This document shows positions 43,037-53,251 of a DNA stretch of 64,000 nt, piece by piece. The stretch lies in NCBI RefSeq assembly GCF_011302055.1, contig NZ_CP049871.1, forward strand, positions 1,012,501-1,076,500. Reading direction: 5' to 3'. Below the pieces are notes generated by a model that made no database searches, had not been told where the DNA came from, and saw nothing but the letters and a program-made list of their open reading frames with translations. The stretch is from Sphingomonas sinipercae. Its GTDB lineage: Bacteria > Pseudomonadota > Alphaproteobacteria > Sphingomonadales > Sphingomonadaceae. The translations under genes and the position numbers were made by a program. Each line of letters opens with the position of its first letter. The stretch's first letter is position 1.

Positions 43037-43486
43037 ATGCTGTTCGGGAAGCGGAAGCGCATCGTCAAGCGCATCCTCATCGTCGAGGATGAGCCGCTGA
43101 CCGCGTTCGACAATGAAATGATGCTTGGCGACGCCGGTTACGAGGTGGTGGCGACGCTCGATACATTCGATGACGCAATCGCGATGCTGGACAAACAGCA
43201 GATCGACCTGGTCCTGAGCGACGTCCGGCTGAGCGGCGAGCGGACCGGGATGGACCTGGCGCGCGCAGCAAAGGATCGCGGCGTGCCCGTGCTGTTTTCG
43301 ACCGGCCTCGACCTGCCGGCGGATGCGGCGACCCTGGCGCTCGGGCGGCTGAAAAAGCCCTATAGCGAGCGGCAATTGCGAAGCGCGCTCGAAGCCGTCG
43401 AACGCATGCTTGCCGGCAAGGAGCCGAAGCTGCCGAAGGGGCTGGAAATCTACCGCTCCGGCAAGGCCGAGCCGGAAGCGAGCTAA
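43037..43486 (+). CDS. Single-domain response regulator
   Basis: CheY-like receiver protein of 149 residues without an output domain. Acidic pair Glu17/Asp18, phosphoacceptor Asp62 (VLSDVRL), Thr in FSTGLD and the conserved lysine in LKKPYS are all present. A short basic N-terminus (KRKRIVKR) and a 25-residue C-terminal tail flank the receiver. No histidine kinase is nearby, so the partner is unknown. Related single-domain regulators in alphaproteobacteria work in general stress or motility phosphorelays. Starts at ATG 43037. Confidence 0.88.
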   Translation: MLFGKRKRIVKRILIVEDEPLTAFDNEMMLGDAGYEVVATLDTFDDAIAMLDKQQIDLVLSDVRLSGERTGMDLARAAKDRGVPVLFSTGLDLPADAATLALGRLKKPYSERQLRSALEAVERMLAGKEPKLPKGLEIYRSGKAEPEAS

Positions 43487-43553
43487 ACCCCTGTTCAGCG
43501 GCGGGCGTGCTGCTAAGCTTCTTTCAGAAGACGAACAGAGCGAAGGGTGGGGC

Positions 43554-44923
43554 ATGAGCGAAGCAGTAGCGGGGCAAGCAACCGGCTGGAGGCGATCGAT
43601 CCCAGCGGGCGTGCGCCCCTACACCGAAGGCGCACCGCTGGCCGCCTTGTTCCTCGGCATCTCGTCGGGCTTTCCTTACGCGATGATCGGCGCGACGCTG
43701 ACCACCCGGCTGAAGCAGGACGGCATCGACAAGTCGACGATCACCGCCTTCACACTCGTCTTCCTCGCGTACAATTTCAAGTTCCTGTGGGCCTGGATCA
43801 TCGACGGCGTCCGCTTGCCGCTGCTCGCCCGGCTGGGCCAGCGCGTGTCGTGGATGCTGGTGACCGGCGCGCTGGTGATTGCCGCCGTCATTAACCTGGC
43901 GCTTGCCGACCCGGCGGCAGGCATCGGCACGATGGTCACGGCAGCAATCCTGGTCGGGATCGCCGGCGCGACCTTCGACATCGTCATTGACGCTTATCGC
44001 ATTGAGATCCTGGAGCCGCGCCAGCTCGGCGTCGGGTCGGGCATGTCCCAATATGGCTGGCGCATCGGTTCGGCCGGCGCCGGCGCGCTCGCGCTCGTCG
44101 TTGCGGCGCGAAGCGACTGGACCAACGCTTACCTCGCCTGCGCCGCGCTCGCGCTTCCGGCGATGATCACGGCGCTGGTGTATGGCGAGCCCAAGCGGCA
44201 TCGCGATCCCATCGAACGGCGCGGGATGGGCGAAGCGGTCGCGGCCGTGTGGCGGCCGTTCACCGAATTCTTCCAGCGCCAGGGCGCGTTCCTGGTGCTG
44301 CTGTTCATCCTGCTGCACAAGATCGGCGACACGCTGGCCAACCTGACGTTCCGGCTGCTGTTCGACGACCTTGGCTTCAGCAACGACGAAATCGCCATCT
44401 GGGACGTGGGTGTCGGCTTTTGGGCCTATCTGATCGGCATCTTCATCGGCGGAATCCTCTACGCCCAGCTCGGCATGAAAAGGTCGGTGCTGATCAGCCT
44501 GATCCTGATGGCGGTGTCGAACTTCAGCTTCGCGCTGCTGGCGATGAGCGGGCATAGCAATATCGGAATGGCGGCGGCGATCGGGTTCGAAAACGCCGCC
44601 AGCGGTATCGGCGGGGTCTGCGTCGTCGCTTACTTCTCGGCCCTGTGCGACCTGCGCTTCACCGCCTCGCAATATGCGCTGATCTCCGCCGCGGCGAGCA
44701 TCGTCGGGCGCTTCCTGACCGGGACGACGGCAGGCGCGCTGATCGAGGGTATGGGTTATGTGAACTTCTACCTGCTGACGACGCTCGCTGCAGTGCCCGG
44801 AATCCTCCTGTTCTGGTGGATGATGCGCGCGGGCCTGGTCGACAGCTCGATCGGTAGCGCGGGCAAGGCTGGGGAAGGCGACGTGCGCTCCGAACATCCG
44901 GACGAGGAACGGCCCGAAACGGC

Positions 44924-44927
<4 letters not shown>
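43554..44927 (+). CDS. AmpG-like muropeptide permease (MFS)
   Basis: Inner-membrane transporter of 457 residues with about twelve hydrophobic helices. The N-terminal block LAALFLGISSGFPYAMIGAT, GATFDIVIDAYRIE and LKQDGIDKSTITAF are typical of AmpG/PAT-family permeases that import GlcNAc-anhydroMurNAc peptides for wall recycling. ATG 43554 follows GAAGGGTGGGG. Its stop overlaps that of folC by four bases. Together with mltG and the L,D-transpeptidases it suggests active wall turnover; a different solute cannot be excluded. Confidence 0.82.
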
Positions 44928-46221
<1,294 letters not shown>

Positions 46222-46222
<1 letters not shown>

Positions 46223-47076
46223 TAGGCCGCTTTCTTCTCCGGCGCGAGATAGCCCACCAGTGCGGCCAGCCGCGTCTTCAGCTCGATCCGCGGCACGACC
46301 ATGTCGATCATCCCGTGAGCGAGTAGATATTCCGCACGCTGGAACCCTTCGGGAAGCTTTTCGCGGATCGTCTGCTCGATGACCCGCTGGCCGGCAAAGC
46401 CGATCAATGCGCCCGGTTCCGCGATCTGCACGTCGCCCAGCATCGCATAGGAAGCGGTGACCCCCCCCGTGGTCGGATCGGTGAGGATGACGATGTAGGG
46501 CAGGCCGGCTTCGGCCAGCTCCGCCAGGGCCACGGTGGTCCGAGGCATCTGCATCAGCGACAAGATGCCTTCCTGCATCCGCGCGCCGCCGGCGGCCGTG
46601 TAGAGGATGTAGGGCGCCTTCGCCTCGATCGCGGCGCGCACGCCGGCGACGAAAGCCGCGCCGACCGCAATGCCCATCGATCCGCCCATGAACGCGAAGT
46701 CCTGGGCGCCGACGATTGCGGTGCGCCCGCCGACCTGGCCGCGCGCGTTGAGCAAGGCGTCGCGCTCATTGGTCGAAGCGCGGGCCGCCTTCAGCCGCTC
46801 CGAATAGCGCTTGCTGTCACGGAACTTCAGCGGGTCTTCGCGCACCTCGGGCGATGGCAGCAGCTCATACTCGCCGTCGTCGAACGTATATTCGAAGCGC
46901 AGCTTGGGCCCGATCCTGTCGTGGTAGTCGCACCGCGGGCAGACGTGAAAATTGTCTTCCCATTCCTTGAGGAAGACCATCGTCCCGCACTTGCGGCACT
47001 TGTGCCACAAGGTTTCGGCAGATTGGCGCTTGGGCAGGAACGGAATGCCGTTCCGAACGCGGCTGAGCCAGCTCAT
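46222..47076 (-). CDS. accD: Acetyl-CoA carboxylase carboxyltransferase subunit beta
   Basis: Beta subunit of the carboxyltransferase that makes malonyl-CoA, the committed step of fatty-acid synthesis. The 284-residue product has the N-terminal zinc ribbon (Cys27, Cys30, Cys46, Cys49) and the crotonase fold: [40 protein letters not shown], and [18 protein letters not shown] 47076 follows GGGAGTGAG. accA and the biotin subunits are not in the window. Followed by folC. Confidence 0.97.
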
Positions 47077-47132
47077 TTCTCACTCCCGGTCATCACGGCG
47101 CGGGTAGGCGCAAGCCGCCGCAATTGTCCACT

Positions 47133-47804
47133 CTAGAGGGTGCCGGCGATGTCGCGCGCAGCCTGCGCCGGGTCTTCTGCCTTGGTGATCGGCCGCCCGA
47201 TGACCAGCACCGAAGCGCCCGAAGCGCGAGCCTGGCGCGGCGTCACCACCCGCTTTTGGTCGCCGCTGTCCGATCCCGAAGGCCGCAAGCCGGGAACCAC
47301 GAAGAAGCCGTCGGGCCAGGCGCGGTGCGCGGCTTCGACCTCTGCGCCCGAGCAGACGATGCCGTCGAGGCCGGAATCGCGCGCGAGGGCGGCCAGCCGC
47401 TCGACTTGCTCGGCCGGCGCGGCGGCAACGCCGATGGAATCAAGGTCGCCAGCGTCGAGGCTGGTCAGCACCGTCACAGCGACGACTTTGGTCTCGACGG
47501 GCGCCGCGGCCTTGGCCTGCTCCAGCATTGCCCGGCCGCCGGCGGCATGGACGGTGACGATGGCCGGCCGCAAATCCGCCAATGCGCGCATCGCGCTGGC
47601 GACGGTGTTCGGGATGTCGTGCAGTTTGAGGTCGAGGAAGATAGGCAGGCCCGTCGCGGCGACCTTGGCCACGCCCGCCGGCCCGTTGGCGGCGAAGAAT
47701 TCCAGCCCGAGCTTGACCCCGCCGACCGTCCCGCGAAGCGAGGCGGCGAGGTCGACCGCCTGCTGCGGATCGGGCGTGTCGATGGCGACGAAGACCGGGT
47801 TCAT
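47133..47804 (-). CDS. pyrF: Orotidine 5'-phosphate decarboxylase
   Basis: Last step of UMP synthesis. The 223-residue TIM-barrel product begins VFVAIDTPD, with GGVKLGLEFF, the catalytic Asp58-Lys60-Asp63 in FLDLKLHDIPNTV, and the C-terminal phosphate-binding VTPRQARASGASVLVIGRPI. ATG 47804 overlaps the lapA stop (ATGA). In many alphaproteobacteria, as I recall, the trpF-trpB-trpA genes lie near accD-folC; here only 56 bases separate pyrF from accD. Confidence 0.97.
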   Translation of the reverse strand: MNPVFVAIDTPDPQQAVDLAASLRGTVGGVKLGLEFFAANGPAGVAKVAATGLPIFLDLKLHDIPNTVASAMRALADLRPAIVTVHAAGGRAMLEQAKAAAPVETKVVAVTVLTSLDAGDLDSIGVAAAPAEQVERLAALARDSGLDGIVCSGAEVEAAHRAWPDGFFVVPGLRPSGSDSGDQKRVVTPRQARASGASVLVIGRPITKAEDPAQAARDIAGTL

Positions 47805-48070
47805 TCGAAGACTTCCTCGGGCCGCGTAATCGGCGGGACTGGGGGCGGTACTGCGGCCGGACGATGCTTGGCATTCCAAAGCCGCGCCTTGTAGGTCGCC
47901 CAGGCCGGAAGGAAGCCCGCCAGGAACATGATGAGGAGCAGCAGCGGCACCTTGATGTCCAGCCGCAGATCGCCCCACAGGCTGAGCGTAACGTCCTGCC
48001 AGTTTCGGATCGCGAACAGGATGATCAGCGTCGTCACGGCAACCCACATCAGGGCTTTCAGGAACTTCAT
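47801..48070 (-). CDS. lapA: LapA-like (DUF1049) small membrane protein
   Basis: An 89-residue inner-membrane protein with two hydrophobic helices (about 5-23 and 42-60) and the family pattern AIRNWQDVTLSLWGDLRLD between them. In enterobacteria LapA works with LapB on LPS level control; here no LapB is adjacent, so the exact role is uncertain. Overlaps pyrF by four bases. Confidence 0.85.
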   Translation of the reverse strand: MKFLKALMWVAVTTLIILFAIRNWQDVTLSLWGDLRLDIKVPLLLLIMFLAGFLPAWATYKARLWNAKHRPAAVPPPVPPITRPEEVFE

Positions 48071-48224
48071 CGCGCGTCTCCCTCGCGCGCTTTAGCAGGC
48101 GGCGGCGCGAAGGCCAGCGGCGGCCTGTGTTTGTCGTGACGGACACTCGCTTCGTCGCAACCCGACTCTTCCCCCGTTGAGCGGCGATTCAGCAGCGGCA
48201 AGACAGCGCTTGGGGAGGGTCGCT

Positions 48225-49520
48225 TTGAGGATAGTCTATCTGGCCGGGGTGGCTGCGCTTGCGCTCGGCTTCGGCACCTTCATGGCGATCCGGACCGCGC
48301 CGGACGAGCAGGGCAAGGCCGCAGGTGCGGCGGTCGCTTCGCACGCGCGCCTGGCGACAATCGCGCCCGCTTCCCGGCAGGATGTCGATTATTCCGTGTT
48401 GGACGCGCGGCTGCAGCGACTGATGGACAAGCCGGCGATGGTCGGCATGGCGGTGGGGATCGTCGAGGGCGGCCGGATCACCTTCCTTCGCGGCTATGGC
48501 GAGACTGCCGCCGGTTCGGGCGAACCGGTGACGCCGCAGACTGTGTTCCGCTGGGCATCGGTTTCGAAAGGGCTCGCGGCGACGATGGTTGCCAAGCTTG
48601 CCGAGCAGGGCAAGATCAACCTCCAGGCGCCGGTCGCGAACTATAGCGCGACGCTGAAGCTTCCGGCGGGAGCGGAGAACAGGGCAACGGTTTCCGACCT
48701 GCTCAGCCACCGGCTCGGCCTCTATCGCAATGCGTATGACAACAAGCTGGAGGAGGGGCAGGACCCGCGGCTTCTCCGGCAGACGCTGGCGCAGCTCAAC
48801 CTGATCTGTCCGCCCGGCAGCTGCTGGAGCTACCAGAACGTCGCTTACGATGCCGCGTCGGAAATCGTCGCCCGGCAGACGGGGGAAAGCTATCCGCAGG
48901 CGGTGGGCCAGATGCTGTTCGGCCCGATCGGGATGACGAGCGCCAGCGTCACGATGCAGGGGTTGACCAGCGCGCAACGCTGGGCGCGGCCGCACAATGC
49001 GGGGCGCAGGGCGGTCGAGCTGACCGATGCCTATTATAAGGTGCCGGCGGCCGGCGGGGTCAACAGCGACATCAAGGACATGTCGCTGTGGATGCTGGCG
49101 CAGATGGGTGAGATGCCCGGCGTCATTTCGCCCAACGTGCTCAACACGATCCACGCGCCATTGGTGAAGACCCCGGGCGAGCGGGGACGGCTGCGCAAAT
49201 TCCTCGAGCGGGTCGGCACCGCCTGGTACGGCTACGGCTGGCGGAGCTATGACTATGCCGGGCACCGGATCGTCGGCCACCGCGGCGGCGTCAACGGCTA
49301 TCGATCCCTGATCCTGTTCGACCCGCAAAAGAAAAGCGGGGTCGTCGCGCTTTGGAATAGCAACACCAGCCAGCCCGGCGGGCTCGAGTTCGAAGTGATG
49401 GACATGATCTATCACCTGCCGGCCCGCGACTGGATGGAGATCGACAGCAAGAAGCCCGCGGCGCCGGCGCCGGCCGAGGAAGAAACCGCGCAGGACAGCG
49501 GCGATGGAGCGCGCCGCTAG
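48225..49520 (+). CDS. Serine hydrolase (beta-lactamase-like), membrane-anchored
   Basis: Class C-type serine hydrolase, about 431 residues. An N-terminal hydrophobic segment (about 2-20) is a signal or anchor. Motifs: ASVSKGL with Ser112/Lys115 (SxxK), WSYQNVAY (YxN) and GHRGGVNGY for the KTG-like triad. A C-terminal Pro/Ala/Glu tail follows. I choose TTG 48225, which has GGGGAGGG six bases upstream; an in-frame TTG at 48177 adds 16 residues. Substrate unknown: D-Ala carboxypeptidase, esterase or lactamase. Confidence 0.85.
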   Translation: MRIVYLAGVAALALGFGTFMAIRTAPDEQGKAAGAAVASHARLATIAPASRQDVDYSVLDARLQRLMDKPAMVGMAVGIVEGGRITFLRGYGETAAGSGEPVTPQTVFRWASVSKGLAATMVAKLAEQGKINLQAPVANYSATLKLPAGAENRATVSDLLSHRLGLYRNAYDNKLEEGQDPRLLRQTLAQLNLICPPGSCWSYQNVAYDAASEIVARQTGESYPQAVGQMLFGPIGMTSASVTMQGLTSAQRWARPHNAGRRAVELTDAYYKVPAAGGVNSDIKDMSLWMLAQMGEMPGVISPNVLNTIHAPLVKTPGERGRLRKFLERVGTAWYGYGWRSYDYAGHRIVGHRGGVNGYRSLILFDPQKKSGVVALWNSNTSQPGGLEFEVMDMIYHLPARDWMEIDSKKPAAPAPAEEETAQDSGDGARR

Positions 49521-49600
49521 CCTTCCCCGGCTCGTTCGAAATCGGTCACAGGAACATCACTGCCAGCGCGTTGGTTCAACCTTCCAACAAGGAGATTGGC

Positions 49601-50095
49601 ATGGCTGAAAAGACGATGGACGCGGTTGCTTTGCTTAAGGCGGATCATCGCCGGGTCGAGGACCTGTTCGAACAATTCGAAAAGGCGAGCGGCGACGGCC
49701 GCAAGGAAAAGCTGGCGCGCGAAATCTGCCGCGAGCTGATCGTTCATTCCATGCTTGAGGAAGAAATCTTCTATCCGGCTTGCGAGGGGAAGATCGAAGA
49801 AGACCTGCTGAAGGAAGCCTTCGTCGAGCATGATGCCGCCAAGGTGCTGATCGCCCAGATCGAAGATGGCGAGCCCAGCGACGAATTCTACGACGCCAAG
49901 GTCAAGGTGCTCCAGGAGGAAATCGAGCACCATGTGAAGGAAGAGGAACAGCGGCTCGAAGGCCTGTTCTCCCAGGCCCGCAAGGCGGGGCTGGATATGG
50001 ACGCGCTCGGCGAGCAGATCGCGGCGCGCCAGGCCGAATTGATGGAGCAGACCAAGTCCGGTCCGCTGCCCAAGCCCGAGCTGACGACGATGTAA
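49601..50095 (+). CDS. Hemerythrin HHE domain protein
   Basis: Di-iron four-helix-bundle protein of 164 residues. Candidate iron ligands: His16 (KADHRRVE), His49 and Glu53 (VHSMLEEEIFYP), His77 (VEHDAAK), His110 or His111 and Glu115 (EIEHHVKEEEQ). The N-terminal half is a typical HHE cation-binding domain. Bacterial relatives sense or store oxygen or handle nitric oxide and iron. ATG 49601 follows AAGGAGATTGGC. A terminator lies just downstream. Confidence 0.9.
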   Translation: MAEKTMDAVALLKADHRRVEDLFEQFEKASGDGRKEKLAREICRELIVHSMLEEEIFYPACEGKIEEDLLKEAFVEHDAAKVLIAQIEDGEPSDEFYDAKVKVLQEEIEHHVKEEEQRLEGLFSQARKAGLDMDALGEQIAARQAELMEQTKSGPLPKPELTTM

Positions 50096-50101
50096 CCGGC
50101 A

Positions 50102-50167
50102 GCGCCGCTGCTCTTGCGAGCGGCGGCGCGCCGACTTCGGCTACGCGCTTGAAGCGCTAGCCTTTTT
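50102..50167 (+). terminator. Terminator region after the hemerythrin gene
   Basis: GCGCCGCTGCTC (50102-50113) pairs with GAGCGGCGGCGC (50118-50129), twelve pairs including one G-T around TTGC; a second small hairpin GCGC-TTGAA-GCGC (50145-50157) is followed by CTTTTT at 50162-50167. Together they look like a plus-strand terminator facing the converging L,D-transpeptidase gene. Confidence 0.6.
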
Positions 50168-50173
50168 CAATGC

Positions 50174-51514
50174 TTAGTTGGTAGCGACCTGGCTGCCCGG
50201 CTGCGGGTCCCATCCGTAAATGTCCTTCACGAACGTCAGCTGCCCGTTTTCGGGCTGTGCCGTCAGGTAGGTGGTGAACACCGGCACGCCGCGCGGCAGT
50301 TGCTCGAACTGCTCGGCGCCGTTGCTTGGCTTGACGGGTTCATGCCCGAGCAGCCAGCGGGCGAAGCGCGGCGCGTCCTCAAGACGCACGCAGCCGTTGC
50401 TCTTGTCGCGGCTTGCGAGCTTGAAATAATCCCGCATCGGCGTGTCGTGGAGGAAGATGTCCTCCGGATTGGCGAACGGGAATTTCATGTCGCCCATTGA
50501 GTTTGCGCCGCTCGGCTTCTGCCGGACGCGGATCTGAATGGTGCCTTCCTTGACCGCTTTCCAATCGATCGACTTGGGGTCGAGCGCCGTCGATTCCGGG
50601 GTCCAATCTTTCATCACTTCATAGCCGCGCGCCTTGAGGTAGGCCGGGCCCTGGGCAAGCACGCCGGGGGCAACAGTCTTGCGCACCAGGTGGTGCGGCA
50701 CGTTCCAATAGGGATTGTGCACCATGTAATAGATCATGCTGGCGATCATCGGCGTCGGCAGGCCAAGCTTGGTCTTGTCGCCGACCACGACCTTCATCGA
50801 ATCGACGACCTGGCCGTTTTCGAACATCAGCAGCCGCTGCGTGGCGGCGTCGACCACCGCAAACTTGCCGGTCGCCGGGATCGATCGCGCCCGGTCGAGG
50901 TTGGCGACGACTCGCGGATCCGGCGCCGACGTCCCGGTCGCCTGCATCCGCTGCCATTCGGCATCCCGAATCTGGGCGTAGACTGGGTTGAGGGCAGACA
51001 CCGAATTGAGGTGCTGGGCAAGCGACGCGGACCCGGCAGCGATGGACAGGATCTGGTCGGCCTGCGTGTTCCTCGGCTTGAGCATGTCATAGGCGTAGAT
51101 CATGCCCGGGGTCGGCCGCTTGAGCGACTTGACGTAGAGCGTCCAGGCTTCAGACAAAGTATGTTCGGCATAAGCGACACTGGCCGGATCGCGCCCCGCG
51201 GCGCGCTGCATCGCTGCCTGGACGGTGGCGGCGAGCGCCGGCCCGTTGGCCAGGCCATCCAGCGGTGCCCGATTAAGGATGCGCATAAGATCGGCGGTCG
51301 CCGGCTTGGCGACACCGCCCTGGAACCAGATCGGCGCGAACTTCCACCCGCGGTAGAAATTCTGGACCTCGGACGAAGTCGCAAGGCCTGCCGACTGATA
51401 GGGCAGGGCCACGGCGACGGGGGGCGGAGGCGGCGCCTTCCGCGCAGATGCAACGGCAGGATGGAGGAGCGAGGCCACGAGGGCTGCTGCGGACAGGATT
51501 CCCGGTTTCATCAT
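50174..51514 (-). CDS. L,D-transpeptidase of the YcbB/LdtD type
   Basis: Periplasmic peptidoglycan cross-linking enzyme, 446 residues, signal peptide about 1-24 (ending ASA). A long N-terminal part (about 45-215; partly a peptidoglycan-binding region) precedes the YkuD catalytic domain with FAVVDAATQRLLMFENGQ, HDTPMRDYF and the active-site Cys375 in SNGCVRLED. Forms 3-3 cross-links or attaches proteins. A long perfect inverted repeat lies just upstream of the start. A shorter L,D-transpeptidase is the next gene on the same strand. Confidence 0.92.
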   Translation of the reverse strand: MMKPGILSAAALVASLLHPAVASARKAPPPPPVAVALPYQSAGLATSSEVQNFYRGWKFAPIWFQGGVAKPATADLMRILNRAPLDGLANGPALAATVQAAMQRAAGRDPASVAYAEHTLSEAWTLYVKSLKRPTPGMIYAYDMLKPRNTQADQILSIAAGSASLAQHLNSVSALNPVYAQIRDAEWQRMQATGTSAPDPRVVANLDRARSIPATGKFAVVDAATQRLLMFENGQVVDSMKVVVGDKTKLGLPTPMIASMIYYMVHNPYWNVPHHLVRKTVAPGVLAQGPAYLKARGYEVMKDWTPESTALDPKSIDWKAVKEGTIQIRVRQKPSGANSMGDMKFPFANPEDIFLHDTPMRDYFKLASRDKSNGCVRLEDAPRFARWLLGHEPVKPSNGAEQFEQLPRGVPVFTTYLTAQPENGQLTFVKDIYGWDPQPGSQVATN

Positions 51515-51527
51515 GGAAACCTACGTT

Positions 51528-51585
51528 AACGGTCCGCCCTGAACAACGCATGACCCGTGGCCGTGCGCGAAAAGGGCGGACCGTT
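51528..51585. repeat. 13-bp inverted repeat upstream of the large L,D-transpeptidase
   Basis: AACGGTCCGCCCT (51528-51540) and AGGGCGGACCGTT (51573-51585) are exact reverse complements separated by 32 bases. The block starts 14 bases upstream of the transpeptidase start. It could be a hairpin in its 5' leader or an operator. Confidence 0.7.
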
Positions 51586-51589
51586 GCAT

Positions 51590-51631
51590 CGAAGACTCAG
51601 TCCGGCGTTGGGGCTCCGCCGATAGTCTTCG
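51590..51631. terminator. Hairpin at the 3' end of the small L,D-transpeptidase
   Basis: CGAAGACT (51590-51597) and AGTCTTCG (51624-51631) form a perfect 8-bp outer stem enclosing an inner CGGCG/CGCCG stem, immediately after the stop of the small transpeptidase on the minus strand. No T-run follows, so it is a transcript-end hairpin rather than a proven terminator. Confidence 0.45.
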
Positions 51632-51634
51632 CGG

Positions 51635-52186
51635 TTAGGCGCCAATCAGGATCGGCGTGCCGACGCTGGTGGTCTTGAACAGCTTGGCGGCGAACTCCTT
51701 CGGCAGGCGGACGCAGCCGTGCGACGCCGGGCGACCGGGATTATGACCGGCGTGGAGCGCAATGCCGTACTGGTCGATGCGCTGCATGAACGGCATCGGC
51801 GCATTGTCGTACTTGCGCGAGTGATGCATCGGCTTCTTTTCCAGCACCTGGAAAATGCCGGTCGGCGTCGGGTTGGTCGAGCGGCCACTGGACACTGAAG
51901 AAACCGCCATCAATTCGTCGCCGCGATAAAGGTAGGCGAGCTGGTCGGAGAGGCTGACGACGACGCGTTCGTCGCCCTCGGCCGGCGAAACATCACGCCA
52001 CAGATACTGGCCGGGCTTGAGGCTGCTCTTGCCGAACGTCGCGGCCATGTCGCCACGCGCGGTGGCGGCCGCGTCGGCCGCAGCGGCCTTGGCTTCATAG
52101 GTTTCCATCGAAGCGGCCGGGGCTGCGGTCGGAACCGCAAATGCGAACGCACCCGTCACCGCCAGCGCAATAGCTAGCTGTTTCAT
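51635..52186 (-). CDS. Small L,D-transpeptidase (YkuD family)
   Basis: Exported 183-residue enzyme with a signal peptide (about 1-24, ending APA). The YkuD domain has VVVSLSDQLAYLYRGDELMA, HAGHNPGRPASHGCVRLP with His145 and catalytic Cys158, and TPILIGA at the end. Lacks the extra peptidoglycan-binding part of its neighbour. ATG 52186 follows AGGTGC. It lies upstream of, and on the same strand as, the larger transpeptidase, so the two may be duplicated paralogues with different anchors or substrates. Confidence 0.93.
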   Translation of the reverse strand: MKQLAIALAVTGAFAFAVPTAAPAASMETYEAKAAAADAAATARGDMAATFGKSSLKPGQYLWRDVSPAEGDERVVVSLSDQLAYLYRGDELMAVSSVSSGRSTNPTPTGIFQVLEKKPMHHSRKYDNAPMPFMQRIDQYGIALHAGHNPGRPASHGCVRLPKEFAAKLFKTTSVGTPILIGA

Positions 52187-52294
52187 TTTGCACCTGAATT
52201 TAAGTGTTGACTTTTGCTGTTCTAATGCACCGTGCGCGATTCGGGTTCCCTTTCGAGTCGCGTTTCGACAATTTAAATGAGGCGGGTGTCGACC

Positions 52295-52630
52295 CTAGAA
52301 CTGGAAGGAGATTCCGACCGCTGCCCGCTTGGAGCGCTTTTCCGGCGTCATGCCGTCATTCGACGCCCGCCGCTTCTTGGCCGTTTCGAAAAATCCGATG
52401 CCGACCATGGTGCGCGGCGCGACCTGGACCCCGGCAATGATCCCCCGCTTGCGGCGCAGCACACCGCCGGGGGTCGTGTAATTGACGATCGGGAGCGCGA
52501 AGCCGCTGCGGTCGAGCGGCGGTAGTGCGGGCGATTCCAGATTGGCCGATGGAAGGTCGAGTTTCGCCACTTCGCCAGCCGGTCCGGCGGCAGAAGCCAA
52601 GAACGTCACTGCAGCGGCGAAACCTAACAC
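52295..52630 (-). CDS. Exported protein of unknown function, beta-barrel-like end
   Basis: The 111-residue product starts at GTG 52630 (AGGGAAGG upstream), with a signal-like segment (about 2-15). The mature chain has VGIGFFETAKKRR and ends AVGISFQF, a terminal Phe with alternating hydrophobics as in outer-membrane proteins, although it is too short for a full barrel. No family recognised. It may close a small operon with the membrane and GNAT genes upstream. Confidence 0.5.
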   Translation of the reverse strand: MLGFAAAVTFLASAAGPAGEVAKLDLPSANLESPALPPLDRSGFALPIVNYTTPGGVLRRKRGIIAGVQVAPRTMVGIGFFETAKKRRASNDGMTPEKRSKRAAVGISFQF

Positions 52631-52687
52631 CGGTGCGCCTTCCCTGTTTAGCCCAAGTCGGAAAACTTCCGGGCTACCCAGCGGTTC

Positions 52688-53251
52688 CTAGTCGGTCTCG
52701 CTCGCTTCCAGCGGCGCGGCCGCGATCAGCAGCCAGCCCGCGGCAATGAAGCTGGCGGCGAAGACCCAGGCGAAGGTCGCGACGATTTCCGGCGTCGGGC
52801 CGAACAAGCCGTAGACGATGATCGCTACGGGAAGGCCGCCCAGCAAGAGGATACCAAGGAGGAAATCGACGATGGCGGCGAGATGGACCCACGTCTTCAA
52901 CGGGCTGCGCGACCGCTGGGCGGAGACGAACAAGGCCGCCGCGCGCACGACCAGCCACAAGATGACCATGTTAAGGACCGCGAAGAAGTCGGCCGTCGGG
53001 TCGAGCTCGAGCCGCAGTCCGGCGAGCAAAGTCGCTGCCGCGGCGATCCCGGCGCTGAGATGGTGGGTCCGCCGAGCTGCGACGGCGAAGAGTTCGATCG
53101 CGCCGGCGGCGATCAGCAACAGGCCAATGACCCGACGCGCGGGGATGTCGCCGAACGTCGGCAGGATCGCCGAGCCGAAGGCCAGCAGGAAAATGAGCGC
53201 GCCCGCGGCGCGGATGATCAGTCCCCGGCTATTGTCCGACAGGCCGGCCAT
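52688..53251 (-). CDS. HdeD/DUF308-like membrane protein
   Basis: A 187-residue inner-membrane protein with about six hydrophobic helices in pairs, with the layout of HdeD/DUF308 proteins (LIIRAAGALIFLLAFGSAIL; RRVIGLLLIAAGAIELFAV; WLVVRAAALFVSA). E. coli HdeD is linked to acid resistance; function here unknown. ATG 53251 overlaps the stop of the GNAT gene (ATGA); the frame is open to 53344 without support. No partner genes of the acid-stress cluster are near. Confidence 0.75.
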   Translation of the reverse strand: MAGLSDNSRGLIIRAAGALIFLLAFGSAILPTFGDIPARRVIGLLLIAAGAIELFAVAARRTHHLSAGIAAAATLLAGLRLELDPTADFFAVLNMVILWLVVRAAALFVSAQRSRSPLKTWVHLAAIVDFLLGILLLGGLPVAIIVYGLFGPTPEIVATFAWVFAASFIAAGWLLIAAAPLEASETD

